A stretch of 64,000 nt of DNA, taken from assembly GCA_050010535.1 (NCBI GenBank), contig JBEKKT010000003.1:1-64000 (forward strand), given 5' to 3'. This DNA is from JAJRAG01 sp050010535. GTDB taxonomy: Archaea; Thermoplasmatota; Thermoplasmata; Methanomassiliicoccales; JACIVX01. The stretch's first letter is position 1, and every line of letters starts with the position of its first letter. Below are positions 8,685-16,726 of this stretch, piece by piece. A model generated the notes under the pieces. That model had not been told where the DNA came from and did not search any database. It saw only the letters and a program-made list of their open reading frames with translations. The translations under genes were made by a program, and so were the position numbers.

Positions 8685-8716
8685 TCAGAGATAGATGAGG
8701 CGACAGAGCTGTCACC

Positions 8717-8980
8717 ATGGAGGTCCGAGTCAACCCCGAGTACTGCAAAGGATGCCGTCTCTGTGTGATCGTATGTCCTCACAGAGTCATCGAGGAGGGC
8801 ACCGAGCTGAGTGAGAAAGGATATATTCCTCCAATCGTCTCGCACCCAGAGAAGTGTGCCAACTGGAAGAGGACAGATAAGAGGAAGGCCGTGTGCGAGA
8901 TGTGCATCCTCACCTGCCCGGATCATGCTCTTGAGTGGGACGAGAAGGCGGGGACAAAGGCGGAGGCTGTTGAGGAATGA
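8717..8980 (+). CDS. korD: 2-oxoacid:ferredoxin oxidoreductase delta (ferredoxin) subunit
   Basis: An 87-residue protein with two [4Fe-4S] sites. The first is a classic CKGCRLCVIVCP. The second is split by an insertion, CANWKRTDKRKAVCEMCILTCP, as in the delta subunits of 2-oxoglutarate-type ferredoxin oxidoreductases. It passes electrons from the TPP site to external ferredoxin. Its stop overlaps the korA start by four bases (ATGA), showing translational coupling. The 2-oxoglutarate rather than pyruvate assignment rests on the subunit pattern and is not certain. Confidence 0.88.
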   Translation: MEVRVNPEYCKGCRLCVIVCPHRVIEEGTELSEKGYIPPIVSHPEKCANWKRTDKRKAVCEMCILTCPDHALEWDEKAGTKAEAVEE

Positions 8981-10095
8981 GACTGAGGGCTGGCAACTAC
9001 TTCATGCAGGGAAACGAGGCTTGCGTCGAAGGTGCGATAGCAGCCGGAATTCGTTTCTTCGCAGGTTACCCGATCACACCATCCACGGAAATAGCAGAGG
9101 GGTTAGCAGAACGGTTGCCACAAGAGGGCGGCATCTTCATTCAGATGGAGGACGAAATAGCCTCGATCGCGGCAGTCATCGGCTCCTCCTGGGTGGGAGC
9201 GAAGGCGATGACCGCGACATCGGGTCCCGGATTCAGCCTCATGCAAGAGAATATCGGATATGCTGCAATGACCGAGACACCTCTAGTGATCATAGATGTC
9301 ATGAGGGGAGGTCCTTCGACCGGTCTCCCGACTTTGCCTTCCCAGGGCGATGTGATGCAAGCGAAGTTCGGCTCTCACGGCGATTATCAGGTCGTCGCGC
9401 TGGCACCGGCCACTGTACAGGACATGTTCGATCTCACGATCAAGGCATTCAATTTCAGCGAGACTTATAGAATCCCAGCGATCGTCCTTTCGGATGCAGA
9501 AGTGGGGCACATGAGAGGGAAGTTTACCGTGCCGAAGGACATTGAGGTTTTGGAAAGGAAGATGAGGACCGATAAGGTCTGGCATGACGGATTCGCGTAT
9601 GACGAGTCTCTTGTTCCACGGTTTCCCGTATTCGGCAAAGGATTTCGAGTTCACGTGACTGGCATATCCCATGACATCGCAGGCTATCCGAGAAACGAGC
9701 CGGAGGTTCATGAGGAGCTCGTGAGACGCCTGACCGAGAAGGTGCTCAGGCACCGAAACAAGATCTCCATTACCGAAAGATACAATGAGAATGCAGACCG
9801 TTTCATCGTTGCGTATGGTTCCCCGACGTTGTCCGCGATGGAGGTTATAGCTAACGATCCGTCTATCGGGTTGCTGCAGTTGAAGACTATCTGGCCGGTC
9901 CCAGAGGAGGCAATCAGGACGATCGCGAAGGATGCTAGGGAGATCGTTGTTCTTGAGATGAATATGGGACAGGTCTTCAGGGAAGTTGAGAGGCTGGCGT
10001 GCATGGAAGGGTGCAAGAAGGTCCGGCTTCTCTCGAAAGTCGGGGGCGAGGTACACGCTCCCGCAGAGATCGTCCAGTTTCTTGGGAGAGTCTGA
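8977..10095 (+). CDS. korA: 2-oxoacid:ferredoxin oxidoreductase alpha subunit
   Basis: The 372-residue alpha subunit (domains I and II) of a CoA-acylating oxidoreductase, which turns a 2-oxoacid plus CoA into acyl-CoA, CO2 and reduced ferredoxin. Signature stretches are GYPITPSTEIAEGLAE (about 30-45), QMEDEIASIAAVIGSS and ATSGPGFSLMQE. The C-terminal part carries the transketolase-C-like fold. It overlaps korD by four bases, and korB starts two bases after its stop. KorA of 2-oxoglutarate synthase is the best match by eye; isopyruvate or branched-chain substrates are alternatives. Confidence 0.9.
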   Translation: MRLRAGNYFMQGNEACVEGAIAAGIRFFAGYPITPSTEIAEGLAERLPQEGGIFIQMEDEIASIAAVIGSSWVGAKAMTATSGPGFSLMQENIGYAAMTETPLVIIDVMRGGPSTGLPTLPSQGDVMQAKFGSHGDYQVVALAPATVQDMFDLTIKAFNFSETYRIPAIVLSDAEVGHMRGKFTVPKDIEVLERKMRTDKVWHDGFAYDESLVPRFPVFGKGFRVHVTGISHDIAGYPRNEPEVHEELVRRLTEKVLRHRNKISITERYNENADRFIVAYGSPTLSAMEVIANDPSIGLLQLKTIWPVPEEAIRTIAKDAREIVVLEMNMGQVFREVERLACMEGCKKVRLLSKVGGEVHAPAEIVQFLGRV

Positions 10096-10096
10096 T

Positions 10097-10930
10097 ATGA
10101 ACGACTTCTTCGACCTCTACAGAAAGGACAGATGGCCGACGATATTCTGCCCCGGTTGCGGCATCGGGACGGTCATGAACTGCTTCTACAGGGCGTTCTC
10201 GGAGCTCGGCATGGACCAGGACAAGGTCGTGTTCGTGTCGGGAGTCGGATGCAGCTCGAGAATACCGGGGTACATCCGTGCAGATTCGATACACACGACG
10301 CATGGTAGGGCACTTGCAGTGGCGACAGGCCTCAGTCTGTCGAATCCTGACCTGAAGGTGATCGTCTTCACGGGGGATGGAGACCTCGGAGCGATCGGGG
10401 GCAATCACTTCATCCACTCAAGCAGGAGAAACGCTGATATGACGGTGTTCTGCGTAAACAATAACATTTACGGGATGACCGGGGGTCAGGCTTCGACGAC
10501 CACGCCCCACAAAGCGTTCAGCACAACGACACCCTACGGCAACATGGAATTCCCTTTCGATCTCGCTGAGTTGGCCGTTACCGCTGGAGCGAATTACGTC
10601 GCTCGATGGACCGTTCGGAACGTGAAGGAACTAATAGGATCAATGAAGAAGGCCCTCGTCAAGGACGGATTCAGCTTTGTGGAGGTGGCCTCCCCCTGCC
10701 CGACAGGTTTCGGCAGGAAGAACAAGATGGGCGATCCTAGACAGATGTACGAATGGTTGAAGATAAAGTCCGTCAGGAAGGAGAAGTCCGAGCTGTGGAA
10801 GATGGATCCAGTCGATTTGAATATCAGGGGACAGATCACGATAGGGGAGTTTGTCGATAGAAGTAGGCCATCTCTTGGCTCGATGCTCAGATCGATGATG
10901 AATGAGGATCGACATGAGAATGAAGACTGA
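10097..10930 (+). CDS. korB: 2-oxoacid:ferredoxin oxidoreductase beta (TPP-binding) subunit
   Basis: A 277-residue thiamine-diphosphate-binding subunit. It opens with the CPGCG motif (about 19-23), followed by GVGCSSRIPGY and the GDGDLGAIGGNHFIHSSRRN...NNNIYGMTGGQ stretch that binds Mg-TPP. The ATG at 10097 follows the korA stop by one base; an open frame runs 37 codons further up inside korA but is not needed. The gamma subunit gene does not follow directly: a broken superoxide dismutase on the other strand lies between korB and korC. Confidence 0.93.
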   Translation: MNDFFDLYRKDRWPTIFCPGCGIGTVMNCFYRAFSELGMDQDKVVFVSGVGCSSRIPGYIRADSIHTTHGRALAVATGLSLSNPDLKVIVFTGDGDLGAIGGNHFIHSSRRNADMTVFCVNNNIYGMTGGQASTTTPHKAFSTTTPYGNMEFPFDLAELAVTAGANYVARWTVRNVKELIGSMKKALVKDGFSFVEVASPCPTGFGRKNKMGDPRQMYEWLKIKSVRKEKSELWKMDPVDLNIRGQITIGEFVDRSRPSLGSMLRSMMNEDRHENED

Positions 10931-11111
10931 TCGAAGCATGTCCATAACTATCTTGTCAGAGTGCCCGCATGGCACTCACCCTCATGACCTGCCTGATGCG
11001 GGGCAGCTCACGGAATAGGATCTGAGCAGGATCTATTATGTCCCACCTCAAAGACAATGTGGCTTTCCAGTCTGGCCTCATCGCTTCGTCCAGTCTATAG
11101 CTGACGGTCCT

Positions 11112-11676
11112 CTAGTTAACAATGTTCCAGAAGGCGTCGACGAACTTGGGCCGCAGATTCCTGTAATCAATGTAGTATGCATGCTCCCAGACATCCAAGA
11201 CCAGCAGGATAGACATTCACGTTGTGTTTCTCGATCTGCATTATAAGCAGGGGTTTCGTCTGCCTGCAGTATGCCAAGGCAGCCCAACCACATCCCTCGA
11301 CGCTGTTAGCGACTTGATTAAACTCCTTCTTGAATCTGTCAAAACTCCCGAACTCTCCGCCTATCTCATCTCCCAAGTAACCGCCGGGGGGGGGCGCCTC
11401 CACTTTCTCCAGCAGGAGCCATGTTCTCCAGAACAATGAATGAAGAAGATGTCCTCCGATGTGGAATGATAATTCCTTTAGCGTGGACTTCACATCGAAA
11501 TCCAAACCGTCTTTCCTTGCCTTCTCCATTTTCTCCAATATCGCGTTGGCGCCATTCAAACAGACGAGATGGTGTTTGTCGTGGTGTGTCGTCAGTGGTT
11601 CCTCCGAAATGATCGGCTCCAAGCCCTTGTACCCGTATCTCAGTTTTGGAAGCGAGTGGGACTTCGTCGTTTTCAT
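11112..11676 (-). pseudogene. sod: Fe/Mn superoxide dismutase, broken by frameshifts
   Basis: The pieces of an Fe/Mn SOD can be read on this strand, but not in one frame. The N-terminal part (LPKLRYGYKGLEP, THHDKHH, HIGGHLLHSLFW) and the C-terminal part (LLVLDVWEHAYYIDYRNL, AFWNIVN) keep all four metal ligands. Reading needs a shift near 11424-11433 (to recover ENMAPAGESGG), a second at a nine-G run at 11386-11394, and a third near 11200-11212, where a few codons also seem lost after HNVNVYP. The start has a good ribosome site (GAGGTGATCAA before ATG 11676). Three separate lesions favour real decay over a single sequencing error, though the G run is error-prone. It splits korB from korC. Confidence 0.85.
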
Positions 11677-11803
11677 TTGATCACCTCTGACAAAACACCT
11701 GAGTTCCGCGTATGGCTTGATTTTGGAGGTGATGCTGACAAGGGACGAGAATAGAAAAGGAGATTTAGTTGAATCTGGATAGGAGTCGCATTAGTGGTAT
11801 GAG

Positions 11804-12358
11804 ATGACCATTTCGGTGCGTTTTGCTGGTATGGGTGGGCAAGGGATCTTATTCTCGGGAATCGCACTCGCGCGGGCTGTCTCTCTCTACGAAAGGAGAG
11901 GAGGGAAGGAACTCTTTGCTGTTCAGACTCAGTCATATGGTCCCGAGGCCAGGGGTGGATCGTCTAAATGCGATGTCAAGATATCTGAGAATCGGGACTT
12001 CTATCCTTTTGTCACCGTCCCTGATTATCTTCTTCTGATGTCCCAACCGGCGTACGACAGGTTCATCGGCGTCTCGCACAAGGATACGTTGGTCGTCCTT
12101 GACGAGGACGCCGTGGAGGGGAGGCCCGATCTGCTCTACTATGAGATACCAGCTACGAGAAAAGCAGAGGAGATGGGCAAAAGAATTGTCGCGAATGTGG
12201 TGATGCTTGGCGCCTTCATCGAGATCAGCAGGCTTGTGAGCAAGAAATCCGTACTCAGGGCTCTCGCTGACATCGCCCCGAAAGGTACCGAGACTCTCAA
12301 CAAGAAGGCGTTCGAACTCGGCTCTTCGCTTGGCAAATCAGCAATTAAGGAAGACTAG
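11804..12358 (+). CDS. korC: 2-oxoacid:ferredoxin oxidoreductase gamma subunit
   Basis: A 184-residue gamma subunit (POR domain III) beginning VRFAGMGGQGILFSGIALARA. It then has QTQSYGPEARGGSSKCDVKIS, the stretch that contacts the CoA/TPP site across the alpha-beta interface. It belongs with korD-korA-korB 0.9 kb upstream and completes the enzyme. It has its own AT-rich upstream stretch (about 11759-11769), so it may be transcribed independently of the other subunits. The ATG start fits family members. Confidence 0.92.
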   Translation: MTISVRFAGMGGQGILFSGIALARAVSLYERRGGKELFAVQTQSYGPEARGGSSKCDVKISENRDFYPFVTVPDYLLLMSQPAYDRFIGVSHKDTLVVLDEDAVEGRPDLLYYEIPATRKAEEMGKRIVANVVMLGAFIEISRLVSKKSVLRALADIAPKGTETLNKKAFELGSSLGKSAIKED

Positions 12359-12490
12359 TTAGAAATAACCGGAGCCGACGAACAGTCCGAAATCACGATC
12401 CCTGGCTGCGAATCTAGTGACCGAACTCTCATCCTCGAGGAGAAAAGGTTAAATCCGCAATGCCATTGCAATTCCGTTGGAGGGACGCCA

Positions 12491-13162
12491 TTGGACCTAA
12501 GTTCAGCAAGAAGACAAGGGAGAAAGGGGCTCTCTGAGAGCGAGGTCAAGAGCCTTCTGAGGAGTCGCGGGGTCAAGACGACAGACTTCAGAGTACCGGA
12601 GAGGAGGGAGCTCGAATCGCTTGACGTCAAGTTCCCTGTCGCGGTCAAAGTGTGTTCCCCAGATATCCTTCACAAGACCGAACTCGGCGGAGTCTTCCTC
12701 AACGTAAAGGACAGAAAAGAGATGATCGCTAGGTACGACGAAATCAAGTCTAAGTTTCCCAAAGCATCGGTGCTCATCGAACCAATGGAGAAACCCGGCA
12801 TCGAGGTGATAATAGGGCTATTCAAGGACCCAAATTTCGGTCTCAGCATGATGTTCGGCATGGGTGGTGTGCTGACAGAGCTTTATAAGGATGTCTCTTT
12901 CCGCCTAGTGCCAATCAGCAGGCTAGATGCGGACGAGATGGTCAGTGAGATCAAGGCCGAGAGAGTGTTCCGCGGGTTCAGGGGGATGATAGCAGATCGG
13001 GACGCCCTGCTCGAATTGCTGGTTGAGGTATCCTCACTCGGAAACGAGGTCAGAGACCACATAAACCAATTAGATCTCAACCCCGTCTTCGTGAGAGATG
13101 CCGATTGCGTGGTAGTGGATGCAAAACTGATTCTAGAGCCCTCGTGGTCTTTGCCACGATGA
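12491..13162 (+). CDS. acdB: Acetyl-CoA synthetase (ADP-forming) beta subunit, ATP-grasp
   Basis: The 223-residue ATP-grasp subunit of ADP-forming acyl-CoA synthetase, the archaeal enzyme that makes ATP from acetyl-CoA, ADP and phosphate. Visible family stretches are FPVAVKVCSPDILHKTELGGV (about 49-69), the acidic EPMEKPGIEVIIG, and the ending NQLDLNPVFV with its metal-binding D and N. It starts at a TTG preceded by GGAGGG. The matching alpha subunit lies far away at 54816-56225, so the two subunits are encoded by unlinked genes here. Downstream of the kor genes, it can conserve energy from their acyl-CoA product. Confidence 0.9.
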   Translation: MDLSSARRQGRKGLSESEVKSLLRSRGVKTTDFRVPERRELESLDVKFPVAVKVCSPDILHKTELGGVFLNVKDRKEMIARYDEIKSKFPKASVLIEPMEKPGIEVIIGLFKDPNFGLSMMFGMGGVLTELYKDVSFRLVPISRLDADEMVSEIKAERVFRGFRGMIADRDALLELLVEVSSLGNEVRDHINQLDLNPVFVRDADCVVVDAKLILEPSWSLPR

Positions 13163-13215
13163 CTTTTATTTACATCAAACAACAATGAGAGCATACACGT
13201 GAGACGGTTGATCAC

Positions 13216-13614
13216 ATGGCGACCCGGGACGAGCTGGCAATAGAGTATTTCAAATGCACAAAAAGAGAGCGAGCAGTTTTCGAAGCGGGCATCAAGCTCG
13301 GTACAGTATATCATCAGTTCATCGGAACGCCTGTCAGCGCCTCCAACGTCGGAAGCCTGGAGAAGGCGATCGAGGAAGGCGTCAAGGTCCAGCCGTTCGT
13401 TGATGACGTGAAAGTGAAAATCGATCGGAAGTCTCTGAGGAAGAAGCGAAACGAATTCGACTACCAGTCTCTGACAGGCGCGATGTTGGACGTGAGAGTC
13501 AGGATTCGGGTCGAGAACGTCCGCGTCGTGGCCCGAATGAGATACGTCGAGGAGCTGAACTACCCTCTTATGTTCGTCGAGAAGATATCCGAGTCTCGAC
13601 TGGGTGTTTTTTAA
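13216..13614 (+). CDS. mptD: Archaeal dihydroneopterin aldolase
   Basis: A 132-residue protein of the archaeal DHNA family (MptD), which cleaves 7,8-dihydroneopterin to 6-hydroxymethyl-dihydropterin in methanopterin or folate synthesis. The family stretch YFKCTKRERAVFEAGIKLG (about 11-29), followed by YHQFIGTPVSASNVGSLEKAIEEG and QPFV, is clear. A TTTTATTTA box lies about 45 bp before the ATG. The FolC homologue at 52.6-53.9 kb may act in the same cofactor pathway. Confidence 0.85.
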   Translation: MATRDELAIEYFKCTKRERAVFEAGIKLGTVYHQFIGTPVSASNVGSLEKAIEEGVKVQPFVDDVKVKIDRKSLRKKRNEFDYQSLTGAMLDVRVRIRVENVRVVARMRYVEELNYPLMFVEKISESRLGVF

Positions 13615-13711
13615 AAAGCCACAAAGATAATTAGACAGAAACGCCATATATCTTTTTACAATTTCCGCGGTCGGGAATATTGCACGGCTTATTTGTGCTT
13701 TGGTGGCGAAG

Positions 13712-14257
13712 ATGAATAGGGGGATTAAGATTGGTATAACTGGTCTTCCTGGCGCCGGGAAGACCCACGCACTCCTCAAAGTCGTCGAGATGCTAGAGAC
13801 CGACGATCTCAAGGTCGGAGGAATGATCACTGAACCTATCATCGAGGACAACAAGCGGATTGGCTTCTATGTCATTGACTGGCAGACGAAGAAGAAGGCG
13901 GTCCTCGCTGACGTCACCATCCAAAGCAAGTTCATGGTTGGGAAGTTCGGCGTTGACCTTAACGCGCTTGACGACATTGGCGTGGCCGCCCTCACGAGAG
14001 CCTGCGAGCAGGCGGACGTCGTCGTTATCGATGAGGTGGGGAAGATGGAGGTTGAGAGCGAGAAGTTCGTCGTCGCGGTCAAGGCAGCCCTAGACGTCGA
14101 CAAGCCAATCATTCTCACACTTCACAAGAAATCTCGGAACCCTTTGCTCCAGGACATAAGACGCAGAGATGACATACGGATCCTTGAGGTCACTCCGATC
14201 AACAGAAACCTCTTGCCGTACAAGATAATGAAGCTCATGAAAGGAGAGCTCTTGTGA
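13712..14257 (+). CDS. THEP1-type nucleoside-triphosphatase
   Basis: A 181-residue P-loop NTPase with Walker A GLPGAGKT near the N-terminus and the THEP1-type Walker B VVVIDEVGKMEVES (about 104-117). THEP1 family members hydrolyse nucleoside triphosphates slowly; the physiological role is unknown. TTG 13700, GTG 13703 and ATG 13712 are all possible starts. ATG is chosen because family members start only a few residues before the P-loop. The stop overlaps the trm1 start by four bases (GTGA), so the two genes are coupled. Confidence 0.88.
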   Translation: MNRGIKIGITGLPGAGKTHALLKVVEMLETDDLKVGGMITEPIIEDNKRIGFYVIDWQTKKKAVLADVTIQSKFMVGKFGVDLNALDDIGVAALTRACEQADVVVIDEVGKMEVESEKFVVAVKAALDVDKPIILTLHKKSRNPLLQDIRRRDDIRILEVTPINRNLLPYKIMKLMKGELL

Positions 14258-15360
14258 GCAAGATTCCCGACTCCATACAAATCGTGGAAGGCTCAACGAA
14301 CCTGGTTGTCCCGCTCGTTCATTCGGCTAGAGGTCCGGGAAAGAGAATCGGCCGAGTGTTCTACAACGAGCAGATGGCGTTTAACCGCGATCTGACTATC
14401 ATGGTGTTCAGAGCCCTTGATTTCGCAGGAAGAAAGGCTCTCGACAGCATGGCAGGTACTGGAGCGAGAGGAGTCAGGGTTTCGAATGAAGTGGGAGAGG
14501 ATTTCAAGTTCTACGTCAACGATAAGGACGTGGAAGCCTTCCGCTACATCCAGAAGAACATAGAACTGAACGATTTGGACAACTGCCTGGCTGTGAACTC
14601 CGACATGAAGTGCCTGCTTTCTGAACACGCGTTCGACTACATAGACGTCGACCCTTTCGGCACGCCTGTTCCGTACGTCTCCGCCGCAGTCCAGGGGTGC
14701 AAAAGGAGAGGAATCCTTGGAATAACGGCGACAGACACGGCTCCGCTGGCGGGTACTCATCCTAAGAAATGCATCAGGAGATATGGTGCCAGACCGGTCA
14801 GGTGCTCTTTTGGCCACGAACTCGGGCTTAGGATATTGATTGGATACGTTGTGCGCAAGGCTGCCGAATTCGACAAAGGTGTCAGACCGATGCTTTGCTT
14901 CTACGCAGACCACTACTTCCGTATGTATCTGCGCCTACAGGAGGGCGCAGGGGAGGCAGACAAATCCCTCCATCAGCTCGGGTACGTTCAGTATGACCCC
15001 GAGACAGGCATTCGAAGCTGCTCCCTTGATCAATACCATAGCATGTCCTTTGGTCCGATTTGGGCCGGACCGCTCTATGACCGATCACTTCTAAGTTCGA
15101 TGAATGCCAGCGAGGGATTAGCTAGAAGGGCGCGATGTGAGAAGTACCTTTCTCTGTGGAAGGAGGAGGTGGACGTTCCATATTTCTACGACAATGACGA
15201 AATCGCTTCGCTGCTTCACGCGTCCCCTCCGACGATGGAAAGGCTACTCGAGAAGATCAGGGAGGTAGGGCGAGCGTCGAGGACGCACTTCTCCCCGACA
15301 GGTTTCAAGACCGACCTCACTCTTGCGGAATTGATGGAAATCATGTCAGAGATCGTCTAA
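14254..15360 (+). CDS. trm1: tRNA (guanine26-N2)-dimethyltransferase
   Basis: The 368-residue Trm1 makes m2,2G26 at the hinge between D and anticodon arms of tRNA, using S-adenosylmethionine. The SAM-binding motif is ALDSMAGTGARGVR (about 65-78), and the catalytic DPFGTPVPY follows (about 131-139). A C-terminal winged-helix-like region is present. It begins with GTG overlapping the upstream NTPase stop. Its length and order of motifs match archaeal Trm1. Confidence 0.95.
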   Translation: MSKIPDSIQIVEGSTNLVVPLVHSARGPGKRIGRVFYNEQMAFNRDLTIMVFRALDFAGRKALDSMAGTGARGVRVSNEVGEDFKFYVNDKDVEAFRYIQKNIELNDLDNCLAVNSDMKCLLSEHAFDYIDVDPFGTPVPYVSAAVQGCKRRGILGITATDTAPLAGTHPKKCIRRYGARPVRCSFGHELGLRILIGYVVRKAAEFDKGVRPMLCFYADHYFRMYLRLQEGAGEADKSLHQLGYVQYDPETGIRSCSLDQYHSMSFGPIWAGPLYDRSLLSSMNASEGLARRARCEKYLSLWKEEVDVPYFYDNDEIASLLHASPPTMERLLEKIREVGRASRTHFSPTGFKTDLTLAELMEIMSEIV

Positions 15361-15374
15361 ACGGCGACCAAACA

Positions 15375-15383
15375 GTTTATCTA
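15375..15383 (+). promoter_or_regulatory. TATA-like box for purA
   Basis: GTTTATCTA lies 27-35 bp before the GTG at 15410, which fits a leaderless message starting at GTG. Confidence 0.4.
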
Positions 15384-15409
15384 TTTCTCACATCATCCGA
15401 AGGTCTGGT

Positions 15410-16726
15410 GTGACTTTGCCAACACTCGCGATCATCGGCACTCAGTGGGGTGACGAAGGGAAGGGTAAGATCACCGACTTTCTCGCGGAGGATGCAGACG
15501 TCGTGGTGAGGTTCCAGGGCGGCACGAACGCAGGGCACACCATCTGCATAGGCAACGAGGTCTTCAAACTCCATCTCCTACCGTCGGGAATCCTGCGGCG
15601 AGAGACAATAGCGGTCATTGGGAACGGCGTTGTGGTCGATCTCGAAGAGCTTCTGGAAGAAATCAAAACCGTGGAGGCAAGCGGAAGATCTGTAGGGGGT
15701 CTGAGAATCTCCGACAGAGCGAATGTCATCATGCCCTATCACAAGACCCTGGATGGGGCCGAGGAGAAATACCGAGGAGCAAAAGGAGTGGGAACCACGA
15801 GGCGCGGAATAGGACCCTGCTACTCTGACAAGATTTCAAGGTACGGCGTGCGCATCGGCGATATCGTCGACAAAGTGGCGTTAGAAGAGAAGGTCAAAAT
15901 GATATACCCGATAAAAGAAGGATTAATCACGGCTTTCGGAGGCACCACTCAGGACACAATCGACAGAATCATCGAGAAGTTGACGTACTACGGCTCCGTG
16001 CTCGGGCAATACGTGACAGACACGGTAGTCCTAGTGAACGATGCCATCAAGAACGGCAAGAATGTTCTTTTCGAAGGCGCTCAGGGCACAATGCTCGACA
16101 TCGACTTTGGAACCTATCCTTACGTGACATCGTCTAACTGCGTCGCTGGTGGAATCTGCACAGGGGCCGGAGTGCCGCCTTCGTCGATAAGAGAAGTAAT
16201 CGGAGTGATGAAAGCCTACACCACAAGGGTCGGAAGCGGGCCTTTTGTGACCGAGCTCCATGATGAGATTGGCGAGCACCTCCAGAGGAATGGTGGAGAG
16301 TACGGCACGACCACTGGAAGAGCCAGGAGATGCGGTTGGCTAGACCTCGTCGTTGTCAGGCACGCCTTGCGCCTGAGTGGGATCACTTCGCTTGCGATCA
16401 CGAAGATCGATGTGCTGAACGGCATGAGGACTGTGAAGACCGCTACGGAATATGAGATCGACGGAGAAAGAATCAAGGATTTCCCGGCGAGCATATCGAA
16501 GCTGAATAGGGCGAGACCGATCTACCAGGAGTTCGATGGGTGGAACGACTGGAGCGAGGAGGATGTCGCCAAGGTCATCAGCGATGGGTACAAGGCGCTT
16601 CCTGCCAGGATGAAGAAGTACTTGAGGTTCATCTCCTTGAACGTCGGAGTTCCTGTCAGCATAGTCAGCATTGGACCGAAACGAGAAGAGACGATAGACC
16701 TCAGAAAGAAGAAGTGGAAGAGCTAA
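15410..16726 (+). CDS. purA: Adenylosuccinate synthetase
   Basis: PurA joins IMP and aspartate with GTP to adenylosuccinate in AMP synthesis. The 438-residue protein has the GTQWGDEGKGK P-loop (about 10-20) with its catalytic aspartate, GGTNAGHT with the catalytic histidine, and GVGTTRRGIGP. The C-terminal TTTGRARRCGWLD binds GTP and aspartate. It is a full-length enzyme. It ends convergently with the UbiD-family gene, overlapping it by four bases. Confidence 0.96.
   Translation: MTLPTLAIIGTQWGDEGKGKITDFLAEDADVVVRFQGGTNAGHTICIGNEVFKLHLLPSGILRRETIAVIGNGVVVDLEELLEEIKTVEASGRSVGGLRISDRANVIMPYHKTLDGAEEKYRGAKGVGTTRRGIGPCYSDKISRYGVRIGDIVDKVALEEKVKMIYPIKEGLITAFGGTTQDTIDRIIEKLTYYGSVLGQYVTDTVVLVNDAIKNGKNVLFEGAQGTMLDIDFGTYPYVTSSNCVAGGICTGAGVPPSSIREVIGVMKAYTTRVGSGPFVTELHDEIGEHLQRNGGEYGTTTGRARRCGWLDLVVVRHALRLSGITSLAITKIDVLNGMRTVKTATEYEIDGERIKDFPASISKLNRARPIYQEFDGWNDWSEEDVAKVISDGYKALPARMKKYLRFISLNVGVPVSIVSIGPKREETIDLRKKKWKS

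Noticed and set aside
9283..10056. 257-codon ORF antisense to korA
   Set aside because: It lies entirely within korA on the opposite strand and has no motif; it is a GC-rich shadow.
12883..13854. 323-codon ORF on the minus strand
   Set aside because: It runs antisense across three convincing genes (acdB, mptD, NTPase) and across their intergenic gaps.
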